Positions 37,577 to 48,150 of a stretch of 64,000 bases of DNA are shown here, piece by piece. Both the position numbers and the translations under genes were made by a program. Every line of letters starts with the position of its first letter. Within the stretch, counting starts at the first letter, position 1. The notes below the pieces were generated by a model that ran no database searches, was not told the origin of the DNA, and saw only the letters and a program-made list of their open reading frames with translations. This DNA is from an uncultured Pelagibacteraceae bacterium (lineage in GTDB: Bacteria; Pseudomonadota; Alphaproteobacteria; Pelagibacterales; Pelagibacteraceae), in the NCBI GenBank assembly GCA_902611145.1, contig CACLYO010000002.1, forward strand, positions 85,926 through 149,925, read 5' to 3'.

Positions 37577-39138
37577 TACTTGATTTTATTTTTAATCAAT
37601 TCTTTTGTTTCACTTGTTCCAAAGAAACTTATAAAAAAACCCATCCTTGGGCCATTTTCATCTCCAAAAACTACTTCATAAATTAGTTTAAACCAGTCTC
37701 TTAAATTTTCTTTATAACCATTATCTTTACCAACTGCATATATTTTTGTTTGAATGTCTTCAGGTTTCATTTTATCAGTACACTCATCAAGAGTTTTAAC
37801 TAATGCTTGAAGCGCTAATTTTTCCCCTTTATTTGGTTTTTTATATTTTTTGTTTGGTTTAATAACATCAATATAATACTTAATTGCATAACTTATTAAA
37901 CTATCAAATATAGGTTGATCTTTTTCAGAAATATCTGCTTTATATTTTTTTACAAATTTCCATAAAAGATCTTTACTATCTGAATTGCTAGCTTCTACTA
38001 AATTAAGTAACATTGAAAAACTCATTATATTATTTTCTTTTGGAATCTTTCCATTATGTACATGCCAAACAGGGTTCATTAGTATTTGTAAATCATCTTG
38101 TGTTTTAGCTTTTTCTATAAAATCTAAATACTCATCAACTGCTTTTGGTACAATTTCTTTATAAAGTTTTTTAGCTCTCTTTGGATTTTGATACATAAAT
38201 AAAGATAAACTTTCTGGAGAAGCATATTTAAGCCACTGATCAATAGTAATACCATTACCTTTTGATTTAGATATTTTTTCTCCTTTTTCATCTAAAAAAA
38301 GTTCGTAAGAAAATCCTGATGGATTAGCTTTACCAAGTAACTTTATAATTTTTGTTGATAAAATTGCACTTTCAATTAAATCTTTACCATACATCTCAAA
38401 ATCAACATCAATAGCATACCACCTCATAGCCCAATCAACTTTCCATTGAAGTTTACAATTTCCATCTAAAATACTTTTTTCAAGTTTTTTTCCATTATTA
38501 TCAAAAATTATTTTTGAATTTTTCTCATCAATTTCAAGTACTGGTATTTCTAATACTTTACCACTTTCTGGGCAAATCGGTAAAAAAGGTGAATATGTTT
38601 TTTGTCTTTCTTTTCCTATAGTTGGAATAATTATATTCATTATATTTTTATAATTTTTTAGAATTAATTTTAAAGTCTCATTAAAATAACCAGATTTATA
38701 AAGTTGAGTAGAACTTTTAAATGAATATATAAAGTTAAATTCATCTAAAAATTTTTTTAGCATCTCATTATTATGTTCGCCAAAACTACTATATTTATCA
38801 AATGGATCTGGTACTGATGTTAAAGGTTTATGAAGATTTTCTTCTAGTTTTTTAGAATTTGGAATATTATCAGGAATTTTTCTTAGTCCATCCATATCAT
38901 CAGAAAAAGTAATTATTTCTTTTGGAATATCTGTCATTTTGTTTAGTGCATTAACAATCATTGAAGTCCTCGCTACTTCACCAAAAGTTCCAATATGAGG
39001 TAGCCCACTTGGACCATATCCTGTTTGCAGAACAATTTTTCCCTTCTTTTCTATAAAAGATTTTCTATCTCTTAGAAGCTTTTTTGCTTCTACAAAAGGC
39101 CAAGCATTAGTTTTATCCAAAATTACTTTATCAATCAC
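37576..39138 (-). CDS. lysS: Lysyl-tRNA synthetase, class I
   Basis: LQTGYGPSGLPHIGTFGEVAR (HIGH-like) and KISKSKGNG (KMSKS-like). Confidence 0.95.
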   Translation of the reverse strand: MIDKVILDKTNAWPFVEAKKLLRDRKSFIEKKGKIVLQTGYGPSGLPHIGTFGEVARTSMIVNALNKMTDIPKEIITFSDDMDGLRKIPDNIPNSKKLEENLHKPLTSVPDPFDKYSSFGEHNNEMLKKFLDEFNFIYSFKSSTQLYKSGYFNETLKLILKNYKNIMNIIIPTIGKERQKTYSPFLPICPESGKVLEIPVLEIDEKNSKIIFDNNGKKLEKSILDGNCKLQWKVDWAMRWYAIDVDFEMYGKDLIESAILSTKIIKLLGKANPSGFSYELFLDEKGEKISKSKGNGITIDQWLKYASPESLSLFMYQNPKRAKKLYKEIVPKAVDEYLDFIEKAKTQDDLQILMNPVWHVHNGKIPKENNIMSFSMLLNLVEASNSDSKDLLWKFVKKYKADISEKDQPIFDSLISYAIKYYIDVIKPNKKYKKPNKGEKLALQALVKTLDECTDKMKPEDIQTKIYAVGKDNGYKENLRDWFKLIYEVVFGDENGPRMGFFISFFGTSETKELIKNKIK

Positions 39139-39226
39139 AAACTTTTTAAAAAATTCATATATTTGGTTGTTTTATCAATTCTTATAGTGTTGAAATTTAT
39201 TTACCATAAAATAATGTTCAAACAAA

Positions 39227-40672
39227 ATGCCCAATTATAAAACAGTTTTTTTCACACTGGGAATGTTGCAAATAATACTTGGAATATTCATGATAATTCC
39301 AATTATTATTCAATACGTTTATGGTGAATTTGATTCTTCTTTTATTATTGCTTCAATAATAACGCTTATTTTTGGAATTTTATTTGTAATATCAAATTTA
39401 GATTATGATAAAAAAATAAATCTTCATCAAGCATTTTTACTTACATCTTTATCTTGGATTACTATTGCAATTTTTGGAGCTCTCCCAATTTTTTTCTCTA
39501 AACTAAATTTATCTTTTACCGATGCATTTTTTGAAAGCATATCGGGTATAACGACAACTGGATCAACTATTATTATAAATTTAGAAAATGCACCTAAGAG
39601 CATTTTACTTTGGAGAGCATTACTTCAGTGGTTAGGAGGAATTGGAATTATTGTAATGGCCATAACTTTAATGCCAATTATGAACGTGGGTGGTATGTTA
39701 TTGTTTAAAGTTTTAAACACAGACTCCACGAATGAAATATTACCCTCATCAAAAGAAATTTCTATAAAATTGATTATTATATATGTAATTTTGACTTTGA
39801 TTTGTGGCTTTTCATATAAAATTTTTGGAATGAATATTTTTGATAGTCTAACTCATTCTATGACAACTATTGCTACTGGTGGTTTTTCTAATTACAACGA
39901 ATCAATAGGATATTTTGACAATTTTAAAATAGAGTCAGTCGCTATTTTCTTCATAATATTAGGAAGTATACCTTTCATAGCTTATATAAAATTTATGAGT
40001 GGTAATAAAAAAATATTTCTATCAGATTCTCAAATTAAAACTTTTATAAAGTTAATAATATTATCAATAGTAATTCTTTTTTGCTATTTATTAATAAAAG
40101 ATAATAATTTTTCATTATCCAATATTAGATCAGTTAGTTTTAACGTTATATCTATTTTAACTGGAACAGGTTATGTGACGCAAGGATATGACAAATGGGG
40201 TAGTTTTCCATTATTTTATTTTTTGATATTAATGTTTATTGGTGGATGTGCTGGATCAACTACTTGTGGTGTAAAAATATTTAGAATTCAGATACTATAT
40301 AAATTTATAATAAATCAGTTAAAAAAAGTAATTTATCCAAGAGGAATTTTTATTATCAAATATGAAAATAATACTGTAAATGATAAATTCTTAGCCTCAA
40401 TTATTTCCTTTATTTTTCTTTATATAATTATTTTTTTTGTAATAACAGCACTGTTATCACTTACTGGTCTTGATTTTGTTACATCAATATCTGGTGCTGC
40501 AACTTCTATTTCAAATGTAGGGCCTGGTTTAGGATCTACTATAGGTCCAAATGGTAATTTCTATCAACTTCCTGATGTTTCAAAATGGATTTTAAGCACA
40601 GGGATGATTTTAGGAAGATTGGAATTATTTGCTATACTGGTATTATTCTTACCATCTTTTTGGAGAAGCTAA
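39227..40672 (+). CDS. TrkH family potassium uptake protein
   Basis: ESISGITTTGSTII; WLGGIGIIVMA; MTTIATGGFSN; FIGGCAGSTTCGVKIFR. Confidence 0.92.
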   Translation: MPNYKTVFFTLGMLQIILGIFMIIPIIIQYVYGEFDSSFIIASIITLIFGILFVISNLDYDKKINLHQAFLLTSLSWITIAIFGALPIFFSKLNLSFTDAFFESISGITTTGSTIIINLENAPKSILLWRALLQWLGGIGIIVMAITLMPIMNVGGMLLFKVLNTDSTNEILPSSKEISIKLIIIYVILTLICGFSYKIFGMNIFDSLTHSMTTIATGGFSNYNESIGYFDNFKIESVAIFFIILGSIPFIAYIKFMSGNKKIFLSDSQIKTFIKLIILSIVILFCYLLIKDNNFSLSNIRSVSFNVISILTGTGYVTQGYDKWGSFPLFYFLILMFIGGCAGSTTCGVKIFRIQILYKFIINQLKKVIYPRGIFIIKYENNTVNDKFLASIISFIFLYIIIFFVITALLSLTGLDFVTSISGAATSISNVGPGLGSTIGPNGNFYQLPDVSKWILSTGMILGRLELFAILVLFLPSFWRS

Positions 40673-40674
40673 TT

Positions 40675-42051
40675 ATGATAGAATTTAAAAAACAATCTTT
40701 GTCAGAAACTTTTGCTGTATATTTTGATATAAGAATGCTTAGAATTTTATTACTTGGAGCTATTTCAGGTTTTCCATGGGTTTTAATAGGTAGTAGTTTA
40801 AGCTTATGGCTTAAAGAAGAAGGCTTAAGCAGATCAACAATCGGTTGGGCTGGCTTAATATTTGGTGTTTATGCTTTTAACTACTTATGGGCTCCGTTAA
40901 TAGATAGACTTCAAATACCATTTTTAACAAAAAAAATAGGTCATAGAAGAAGCTGGATAGTTTTAATGCAAGTTGCAATTTTAATTAGCTTAGCTGTATG
41001 GAGTTTCATTAATCCAGTTGAAAATTTAGCATTATTAATTTCAGTTGGCTTAATTATTGCCATAGCATCTGCCACACAAGATATAACCGTAGATGCATTA
41101 AGAATTGAACAAATTGGAGAAAGTGAAAGTAAATCAATGGCAGCTGGTGCTGCAATGGCAGTAGTTGGTTGGTGGAGTGGTTATAAATTAGGTGGTGTAA
41201 TAGCTTTATTTACTGCAGAATATTTGGAAAATATTGGTGTAATAAATTATTGGCAATCAACTTTTTTAATTTTAGGAATAGTAGTTATTTTGATGAACAT
41301 TGGTTTAATGTTTGTTCACGAACCTGTCTCAATTGATAGACAACAAAAGCAAAAAGAGACTGATAATTTAATAGAAAACAAACTTGGATCAAAAAATATC
41401 ATAACTAGCTTAGCTGCTTGGATTACAAGTACTTTAGGTGGCCCAATAATTAGCTTTTTTAAAAAAAATGGTTTTTCAATTGCAGTAGGAATTTTGGGTT
41501 TTGTTTTTTTATTTAAAATTGGAGAAGCTTTTCTAGGACGAATGTCGATAGTTTTTTACAAGGAAATAGGATTTTCTAAAGGTGATATAGCAATTTATTC
41601 TAAAACTTTAGGATGGATCACAACAGTTATTTTTACATTATTAGGTGGGTTATTTGTAATTAGATCTGGAGTTTTGAAAGCAATGTTTCTCGCTGGAATA
41701 TTAATGGCTGGAACAAACCTACTATTTACTGCCTTAGCATGGACAGGAAAGTCTGAATTATTATTTGCAGTTGCCGTTATATTTGATGATATAGCTGCTG
41801 CGTTTGCAACAGTTGCATTTGTGGCGTTTATTTCGCTTTTAATTGATAGAACTTATACTGCAACTCAATATGCATTACTTGCTTCAATAGGAACAGCAGG
41901 AAGAACAACTCTTGCATCATCATCCGGTGCTTTAGTTGATTGGTTAAATGGTGATTGGGGAATATTTTTTATTTTAACAGCTATAATGGTTATTCCTTCT
42001 TTAATTTTATTGTGGGTAATAAAAGACAAATTAAATCTTCGTGAAAAATAA
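40675..42051 (+). CDS. MFS transporter (AmpG-like)
   Basis: LLLGAISGFPWVLIGSSLSLWLKEEGLSRSTIGWAGLIFGVYAFNYLWAPLIDR; TQDITVDALRIEQIG; start adjusted to ATG 40675. Confidence 0.87.
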   Translation: MIEFKKQSLSETFAVYFDIRMLRILLLGAISGFPWVLIGSSLSLWLKEEGLSRSTIGWAGLIFGVYAFNYLWAPLIDRLQIPFLTKKIGHRRSWIVLMQVAILISLAVWSFINPVENLALLISVGLIIAIASATQDITVDALRIEQIGESESKSMAAGAAMAVVGWWSGYKLGGVIALFTAEYLENIGVINYWQSTFLILGIVVILMNIGLMFVHEPVSIDRQQKQKETDNLIENKLGSKNIITSLAAWITSTLGGPIISFFKKNGFSIAVGILGFVFLFKIGEAFLGRMSIVFYKEIGFSKGDIAIYSKTLGWITTVIFTLLGGLFVIRSGVLKAMFLAGILMAGTNLLFTALAWTGKSELLFAVAVIFDDIAAAFATVAFVAFISLLIDRTYTATQYALLASIGTAGRTTLASSSGALVDWLNGDWGIFFILTAIMVIPSLILLWVIKDKLNLREK

Positions 42052-42793
42052 TTTTTACAATAAAAATACATATATCAATTTATATGAGAAGCCATCTTAT
42101 AAATCAAAAATAAGCTCTCAAATTATTTATGGTGAAAAATTTAAAATTTTATCTAAAAAAAAAGAGTGGTTAAAAATTAAAACAGCTTTTGACAAATATG
42201 TTGGCTACACTAAAAATATAAAATATTCGAATAAATTTACGCCAACACATAAAATAAGTGTTCAAAAAACAAATATTTTTAGTTTTCCAAAAAATTCTAA
42301 TAAATATGTACAAAGAAAAAAATTACCATTTGCTAGTAGAATTGAAATTTTAAAAAAATATAAAAATTTTATTATGTTTGAAAAAAATAAATGGATTTAT
42401 TTAAAAGATATAAAAAAAAATAACTTTAAAGAAAAAAACTTTATAAAAATTTTAAATCTATTTATTAATTGTAAATATAAGTGGGGTGGAAAAACATTTG
42501 ATGGAATAGATTGCTCTGCATTAGTGCAGATGTATTATCTTTATAATAACGAGTATTTTCCAAGAGATACAAAAGACCAAATTAAAATTAGAAAAGGGCA
42601 AAAAAATTCAAATAATTTAAAAAAAGGGAATATAATTTACTGGAAAGGACATGTGGCTGTGTGTATTAATTCAAAAAAATTAATCCATGCTTATGGCCCC
42701 AGGAAAAAAGTTTTAACAATGAATATTAAAAATACAATTGAAATTATTGAAAAAACAGCAAACCTTAAAGTAAGAAAAATTACCAAAATTTAA
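42041..42793 (+). CDS. NlpC/P60 (C40) peptidase with SH3-like N-terminus
   Basis: YKWGGKTFDGIDCSALVQMYYL; PRDTKDQ; GNIIYWKGHVAVCIN; HAYGP. Confidence 0.88.
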   Translation: MKNNFYNKNTYINLYEKPSYKSKISSQIIYGEKFKILSKKKEWLKIKTAFDKYVGYTKNIKYSNKFTPTHKISVQKTNIFSFPKNSNKYVQRKKLPFASRIEILKKYKNFIMFEKNKWIYLKDIKKNNFKEKNFIKILNLFINCKYKWGGKTFDGIDCSALVQMYYLYNNEYFPRDTKDQIKIRKGQKNSNNLKKGNIIYWKGHVAVCINSKKLIHAYGPRKKVLTMNIKNTIEIIEKTANLKVRKITKI

Positions 42794-42794
42794 A

Positions 42795-44318
42795 ATGGAT
42801 CTTGAACAAAAGTTAAAAATTTTAGTTAATAAATTAAGTACAGGTAATTTTGATGAAGTAATATTTGAAGCAACATATTTAAATAAAAAGTATCCTAAGC
42901 TAGAAATATTTTATAATTTATTATCTTTAGGATACCAAGGAAAAGGGGAGTATGAAAAATCAATTGATCTTTTAGAAAATGCGTTAAAAAAAAGCAAAAA
43001 TAATATTAACTTTTTAAATAATTTAGGCTTAAGTTATTATAAAAAAAAAGAGTACGATCCTGCAGAAAAATACTTTCAGAAAGTTTTAGAAATAAAACCA
43101 AATTATATAAATACACTTAATAATCTAGCTGCTTTATATGAAGAAATTAATCATGTTGAAAAATCTGAGGATTTATTAAAAAAATCAATAAAAATAAATT
43201 CTGAAGTAATTGAAACAAATTACAATCTTGCTTCATTACTACAATCCATAGGTAAATTTGATGAAGCAAAAATTTATTATAAAAAAATATTAAAACTTGA
43301 TGAAAGTTTCACCAAAGCTGACCGAGGTATTGCAATGCTAGAAAAATATAATTCTAGCAATGATCATATAAAAACAATGGAAAAAAAAATAAAAGACAAA
43401 AAATTACATAAAAGTAATATTATTGATTTAAGTTTTGCACTAGGAAAAGTTTATGAAGACATAAAAGATTACGAAAAATCTTTTTTTTATATTGAAAAAG
43501 CAAATAAATTAAAAAAAAGTCTTTTAAATTATGATATTGAAAATGATAAAAAACTTTTCCAAAAAATAAAAAATTTCTATCAGAACAATACATTACAAAA
43601 ACTTCCTTTAGTTCAAAATGAAAAAAAAATTATATTTATTTTAGGTATGCCTAGAACTGGTACTTCACTGGTTGAACAGATAATTTCAAGTCATTCAGAA
43701 GTTTATGGAGGAGGTGAAATTTTATTATTATCAAATTATTTTCAAAAATTTTTTAGCCAAGTCGAAAATAAAAATGATTTAGAAAATTTATTTAAAAAAT
43801 TTAAAAGCAATTATTTAAATTTTTTAAATAAAATGTCTAATGCCAATATTATTACCGATAAGGCTCCACTTAACTTTAGATGGGTAGGTTTTATTAAATC
43901 TATTTTTCCAAATTCAATAATTATTCACTGCTCAAGAGACTCATTTGAAAATAGTTGGTCAATTTATAAAAATGAATTTGAAGGAGGTATGTTTTTTTCA
44001 AACGACATTAAGGATATTGCAAATTATTATAAAATTTACCAAGATTTAATGGATTTTTGGAAAAAAAATTTAAATAACCAAATTTTTGATCTTAAATATG
44101 AAGATCTAATTAATAACCCAGCACAAAAAATAAAAGAATTAATAAAATTTTGTGATCTTAGTTGGCAGCAAAACTGTTTAGAATTTTACAAAAATAAAAA
44201 AATAATAAAAACTGTAAGCTTTAATCAAGCAAGAAAACCTATCTATAAAGATTCTATAAAGGGAGCATTAAACTTTAAAAAATATCTTGAAAACCTCGAA
44301 TCAGAATTAAAAAACTAA
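42795..44318 (+). CDS. TPR-repeat sulfotransferase
   Basis: TPR repeats (LNNLGLSYYKKKEYDPAEKYFQKVLEIKP); PAPS-binding FILGMPRTGTSLVEQIISSHSEVYGGGE. Confidence 0.88.
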   Translation: MDLEQKLKILVNKLSTGNFDEVIFEATYLNKKYPKLEIFYNLLSLGYQGKGEYEKSIDLLENALKKSKNNINFLNNLGLSYYKKKEYDPAEKYFQKVLEIKPNYINTLNNLAALYEEINHVEKSEDLLKKSIKINSEVIETNYNLASLLQSIGKFDEAKIYYKKILKLDESFTKADRGIAMLEKYNSSNDHIKTMEKKIKDKKLHKSNIIDLSFALGKVYEDIKDYEKSFFYIEKANKLKKSLLNYDIENDKKLFQKIKNFYQNNTLQKLPLVQNEKKIIFILGMPRTGTSLVEQIISSHSEVYGGGEILLLSNYFQKFFSQVENKNDLENLFKKFKSNYLNFLNKMSNANIITDKAPLNFRWVGFIKSIFPNSIIIHCSRDSFENSWSIYKNEFEGGMFFSNDIKDIANYYKIYQDLMDFWKKNLNNQIFDLKYEDLINNPAQKIKELIKFCDLSWQQNCLEFYKNKKIIKTVSFNQARKPIYKDSIKGALNFKKYLENLESELKN

Positions 44319-45214
44319 TTTCTTCCAAAATCAGGTAAATTTACATCTTGTTTCAACTGAATAATTTTTTTTCTAACTTTTTTTGTAAGAGTTAATTTTT
44401 TTATTATTTTATTACTATTTTTAATACTAATATCTCTTTTAAAAGCATTTAGATTTTTAACAAATAAATTAATCGCTAATATAATATTTTTTTTATTACT
44501 TAAAAATACATCTCTCCACATAATCTCATTACTTGCTGCAATACGTGAAAAATCACGTAGTCCTCCAGCACTAAATTTTATAAGATTTGATTTTCTTTTT
44601 TTTTCAAAATCTAATGCTGTTTTTACTATATTGTAAGCAATTAAGTGAGGTAGATGACTAGTTATTGCAAATATATGATCATGTTGTTGGGAATTCATCA
44701 TAACTATTTTACATCCAACTTTTTTCCAAAATTTATTTAATTTTTTTAAATGTTTTTTATTTGAATTTTTTTCCTTAATGAGCACGCACCATTTATTTTT
44801 AAACAAATTAGAATGACCAAATTCTGGGCCACTTACTTCAGATCCAGCAATTGGGTGACTCGGCGTCCAAAAAACTCCTTTTTTAAGTTTTTTTCTTATT
44901 TTTTGTAATATTAAATTTTTTGTTGAACCAACATCTGTAATTATAGTTTTTTTATTTAAAAACTTGTTAATTTTTTTTAAAGCTTCTTCATAATTACTTA
45001 AATGCGTACAAAAAATTATCATATCCATCTTTGGAATTTCGTTTTTAAAATCTTTAATTATCTGACATTTAAGATTTAATTTTTTAATTTTAGAAATATT
45101 ATTTTTTGATTTTTCTAAAATAAAAATTTTTTTAGCTATTTTTTTTTTATGTACAGCTCTTAAAACCGAAGAACCAATTAAGCCACAACCTATAATTAAA
45201 ATTTTATTCATCAT
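44315..45214 (-). CDS. tyrA: Prephenate/arogenate dehydrogenase
   Basis: ILIIGCGLIGSSVLRAVHK; ITDVGSTK; HPIAGSEVSGPEF; HLPHLIAYNIV. Confidence 0.93.
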   Translation of the reverse strand: MMNKILIIGCGLIGSSVLRAVHKKKIAKKIFILEKSKNNISKIKKLNLKCQIIKDFKNEIPKMDMIIFCTHLSNYEEALKKINKFLNKKTIITDVGSTKNLILQKIRKKLKKGVFWTPSHPIAGSEVSGPEFGHSNLFKNKWCVLIKEKNSNKKHLKKLNKFWKKVGCKIVMMNSQQHDHIFAITSHLPHLIAYNIVKTALDFEKKRKSNLIKFSAGGLRDFSRIAASNEIMWRDVFLSNKKNIILAINLFVKNLNAFKRDISIKNSNKIIKKLTLTKKVRKKIIQLKQDVNLPDFGRN

Positions 45215-46287
45215 CTTAAAATATTTTTTATTTCTTTAATAAATTTTATATTCTGAGCAGTCGAACCAATCGTCATTCTTAGTTTATTTTTCATTTTATA
45301 GTTTTCCATAGATCTCAAAATTATACCTTTATTTTCTAATTTTTTTGCCACATACTTAGCAGATTTTTTACAACTATCAAAATCTAACAAAAAGAAATTG
45401 GCTGCAATTTTATTAGTTTTAATATTTTTATTTTCTAAAAATTTTTTAATCTTTACTGACCAGTTTAAATTGTGTTGAACAGATTTTTTTATAAATTTGT
45501 AATCTTTTAATGACTCAATCGCCGACAACTGGGCAATTTTATTAACATTAAAAGGTGGTTTAATTTTGTATAGTTCATCTACTATTTTTTTTGGTCCATA
45601 TCCCCATCCTACTCTTAAAGATGCTAGCCCATATACTTTTGAAAAAGTTCTTAAAATAAAAACATTGGTTTTATTTTTAAACAATTTTAAACCAGATACA
45701 TAATCTTTTTGTGTCATATATTCAAAGTAAGCATCATCTATAACTAAAAGAATTTTTTTATTTAGTTTTTTTCTAAGATTTTTCAATTCTTTAAAGTTTA
45801 AATAAGTTCCTGTTGGATTGTTTGGATTTGCTAAAAAAACAATTTTCGTTTTATTTGATGTTTTTGCAATAATATCATCAATGCAAATTTTAAAATTTTT
45901 TTCTTTAGAAAAAATTATTTTAGCACCAACTATTTTTGCATATATTCTGTACATTAAAAAACTATATTTTGGCAATATAACTTCGTCATTTTTATTAAGA
46001 AATAATTGGCAGATTATTTGTATTATTTCGTCAGATCCTGACCCACAAATAATTTTGTTAAAATCACATTTAAATTTTTTTGCAATTTGACCTCTTAATG
46101 CTTTGCATTTGCTGTCTGGATATTTTTCAATGTCTATATTTTTTAATTTTAATTTTTTTACTCGTGAACTCACTCCTAAAGCAGACTCATTGGCTGATAA
46201 TTTAATTAAGTTTTTAATTTTGCCTAATATAGACTTACCAGGCCTATAGCTTTCTATGTTGATTTTCCTGAATTTTAATTGTGTCAT
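45211..46287 (-). CDS. hisC: Histidinol-phosphate aminotransferase
   Basis: IKLSANESALG; LANPNNPTGTYLN; TFSKVYGLASLRVGWGYG. Confidence 0.93.
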   Translation of the reverse strand: MTQLKFRKINIESYRPGKSILGKIKNLIKLSANESALGVSSRVKKLKLKNIDIEKYPDSKCKALRGQIAKKFKCDFNKIICGSGSDEIIQIICQLFLNKNDEVILPKYSFLMYRIYAKIVGAKIIFSKEKNFKICIDDIIAKTSNKTKIVFLANPNNPTGTYLNFKELKNLRKKLNKKILLVIDDAYFEYMTQKDYVSGLKLFKNKTNVFILRTFSKVYGLASLRVGWGYGPKKIVDELYKIKPPFNVNKIAQLSAIESLKDYKFIKKSVQHNLNWSVKIKKFLENKNIKTNKIAANFFLLDFDSCKKSAKYVAKKLENKGIILRSMENYKMKNKLRMTIGSTAQNIKFIKEIKNILR

Positions 46288-46359
46288 TTTGATATTTATT
46301 TAATCTTTATAAATAAATTAATAAACTTTAATAGCAAAATTAACGTGATATTTTTAAAA

Positions 46360-46388
46360 TTGACATTTTAAAAATGATTTAGTACATA
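46360..46388 (+). promoter_or_regulatory. Sigma70-type promoter of metXW
   Basis: TTGACA (46360-46365), 17-nt spacer, TACATA (46383-46388), directly upstream of the SAM-II element. Confidence 0.75.
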
Positions 46389-46392
46389 AAAA

Positions 46393-46442
46393 GGGCGCTG
46401 ATTTAACTGAATTGCGAGCGCTTTAAAAAAACCGCTAAATAA
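46393..46442 (+). promoter_or_regulatory. SAM-II riboswitch upstream of metX
   Basis: GGGCGCTGATTTAACTGAATTGCGAGCGCTTTAAAAAAACCGCTAAATAAG: P1 GCGCT/AGCGC, conserved GATTTAAC and GCTAAA elements. Confidence 0.92.
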
Positions 46443-46476
46443 GTTTTTTTACCTCACAATTCAAAAAGAAAGAAAA

Positions 46477-47598
46477 ATGAACAAAAGTGAAAAGGTAAAA
46501 AATTTAATTATCGACAAACCATTAAAGTTAGACTGTGGAAAAACTATTGTTAATTTTCCATTGGCTTATGAAACATATGGTCAACTCAATGAAAAAAGAG
46601 ACAATGCTATTTTAGCATTTCATGCACTAACTGGAGATCAATTTGCGACTGGTATAAATCCCATAACTAAAAAAGAAGGCTGGTGGAGCTACGTTTTGGG
46701 TCCAGGAAAAGCAATCGATACAAACAAATATTTTGTAATTTGTGCAAATGTAATTGGTGGATGTATGGGGTCTTATGGTCCTAGCAATATCAATCCAGAA
46801 AACAGTAAACCATTTGGAACTAATTTTCCGGTTATTACTATTAATGATATGGTTAACGCTCAGTATCATCTATTAGAATTCTTTAAAATTGACAAATTAT
46901 TTTCAGTAGTTGGTGGTTCAATGGGAGGTATGCAAGTACTACAATTCGTTTCTAATTTTCCAAATAAATCAAAAACTGCTATTCCAATAGCTTGTACAGC
47001 TAGTCACTCGGCACAAAACATTGCTTTAAATGAACTTGGAAGACAATCAATAATGGCAGATCATAATTGGTCAAATGGATTTTATGGAGAAAATAAAAAA
47101 TTACCTGATAAAGGTTTAGCGGTTGCAAGAATGGCTGCTCATATTACCTATTTATCTAAAAAAGGTTTACAAGAAAAATTTGGAAGAAAACTTCAAGAAA
47201 GAGATGATCTAAAATTTAGTTTTGATGCTGATTTCCAAATCGAGAGTTATTTAAGGTATCAAGGATCAGTATTTGTAGATAGATTTGATGCAAATAGCTA
47301 TTTATATATAACAAGAGCGATGGATTATTTCGATCTAACAAAACAGTTTAATGGTAATCTTTCAAAAGCATTTGAAAAAAGTGAAACAAAATTTTTTATA
47401 ATTTCTTTTACTTCTGATTGGCTATACCCAACATCTGAAAATCGTGACATAGTAATTGCATTAAATGCTATTGGAAAAGATGTAGGTTTTGCCGAAATAA
47501 CATCAGATAAAGGTCATGATTCATTTTTACTAGATGTTCCTGATTTTTTAAATGCTGTAAAAAATTTTTTAAATACTTCTTATTATAAAAAAATATGA
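46477..47598 (+). CDS. metX: Homoserine O-acyltransferase
   Basis: AYETYGQLNEKRDNAILAFHALTGDQ; VVGGSMGGMQVLQ; DKGHDSFLLD. Confidence 0.95.
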   Translation: MNKSEKVKNLIIDKPLKLDCGKTIVNFPLAYETYGQLNEKRDNAILAFHALTGDQFATGINPITKKEGWWSYVLGPGKAIDTNKYFVICANVIGGCMGSYGPSNINPENSKPFGTNFPVITINDMVNAQYHLLEFFKIDKLFSVVGGSMGGMQVLQFVSNFPNKSKTAIPIACTASHSAQNIALNELGRQSIMADHNWSNGFYGENKKLPDKGLAVARMAAHITYLSKKGLQEKFGRKLQERDDLKFSFDADFQIESYLRYQGSVFVDRFDANSYLYITRAMDYFDLTKQFNGNLSKAFEKSETKFFIISFTSDWLYPTSENRDIVIALNAIGKDVGFAEITSDKGHDSFLLDVPDFLNAVKNFLNTSYYKKI

Positions 47599-48149
47599 AA
47601 AAAGAATTTAATATAATAGCAAACCTAATTAAAAAAGATTCAAAAGTTTTAGACGTAGGTTGCGGCGATGGTCAATTAATGAAATATATTTATGAAAATA
47701 TTACTAAAGATATTAGAGGTTTAGAAATATCAAAAAAAAATGTTCAAAAATGTATTGAAAAAGGACTAACAGTAATTGAAGGAGATGCTGAAAAGGATTT
47801 AAAACAATTTCCTATATCGTCGTTTGACTATGTAATTTTGAGTCAAACACTGCAGGCATTTCTAGATCCAGAAAATGTAATAAACGAATTGCTAAGAATT
47901 GGCAAAAAAGCAATTGTTACAATTCCAAATTTTGGATACTGGAAAGTTAGGATGCATTTATTACTCAAAGGCACTATGCCAGTTACAAAAAATTTACCTG
48001 ATGAATGGTATAATACTCCCAATCTTCATATGTGCACAATTAAAGATTTTGAAAATTATTGTAATAAAAAAAAAATAACAATAAATAGTTCAAACCTAAA
48101 TTTTCAAAATATTTTTTCTGAACTTGGAATTTTTCTAATAGAAAAGTAA
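47595..48149 (+). CDS. metW: Methionine biosynthesis protein MetW
   Basis: KVLDVGCGDGQLMKYI; DYVILSQTLQAFLDPENVINELLRIGKKAIVTIPNFGYWKVR. Confidence 0.93.
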   Translation: MKKEFNIIANLIKKDSKVLDVGCGDGQLMKYIYENITKDIRGLEISKKNVQKCIEKGLTVIEGDAEKDLKQFPISSFDYVILSQTLQAFLDPENVINELLRIGKKAIVTIPNFGYWKVRMHLLLKGTMPVTKNLPDEWYNTPNLHMCTIKDFENYCNKKKITINSSNLNFQNIFSELGIFLIEK

Positions 48150-48150
48150 T

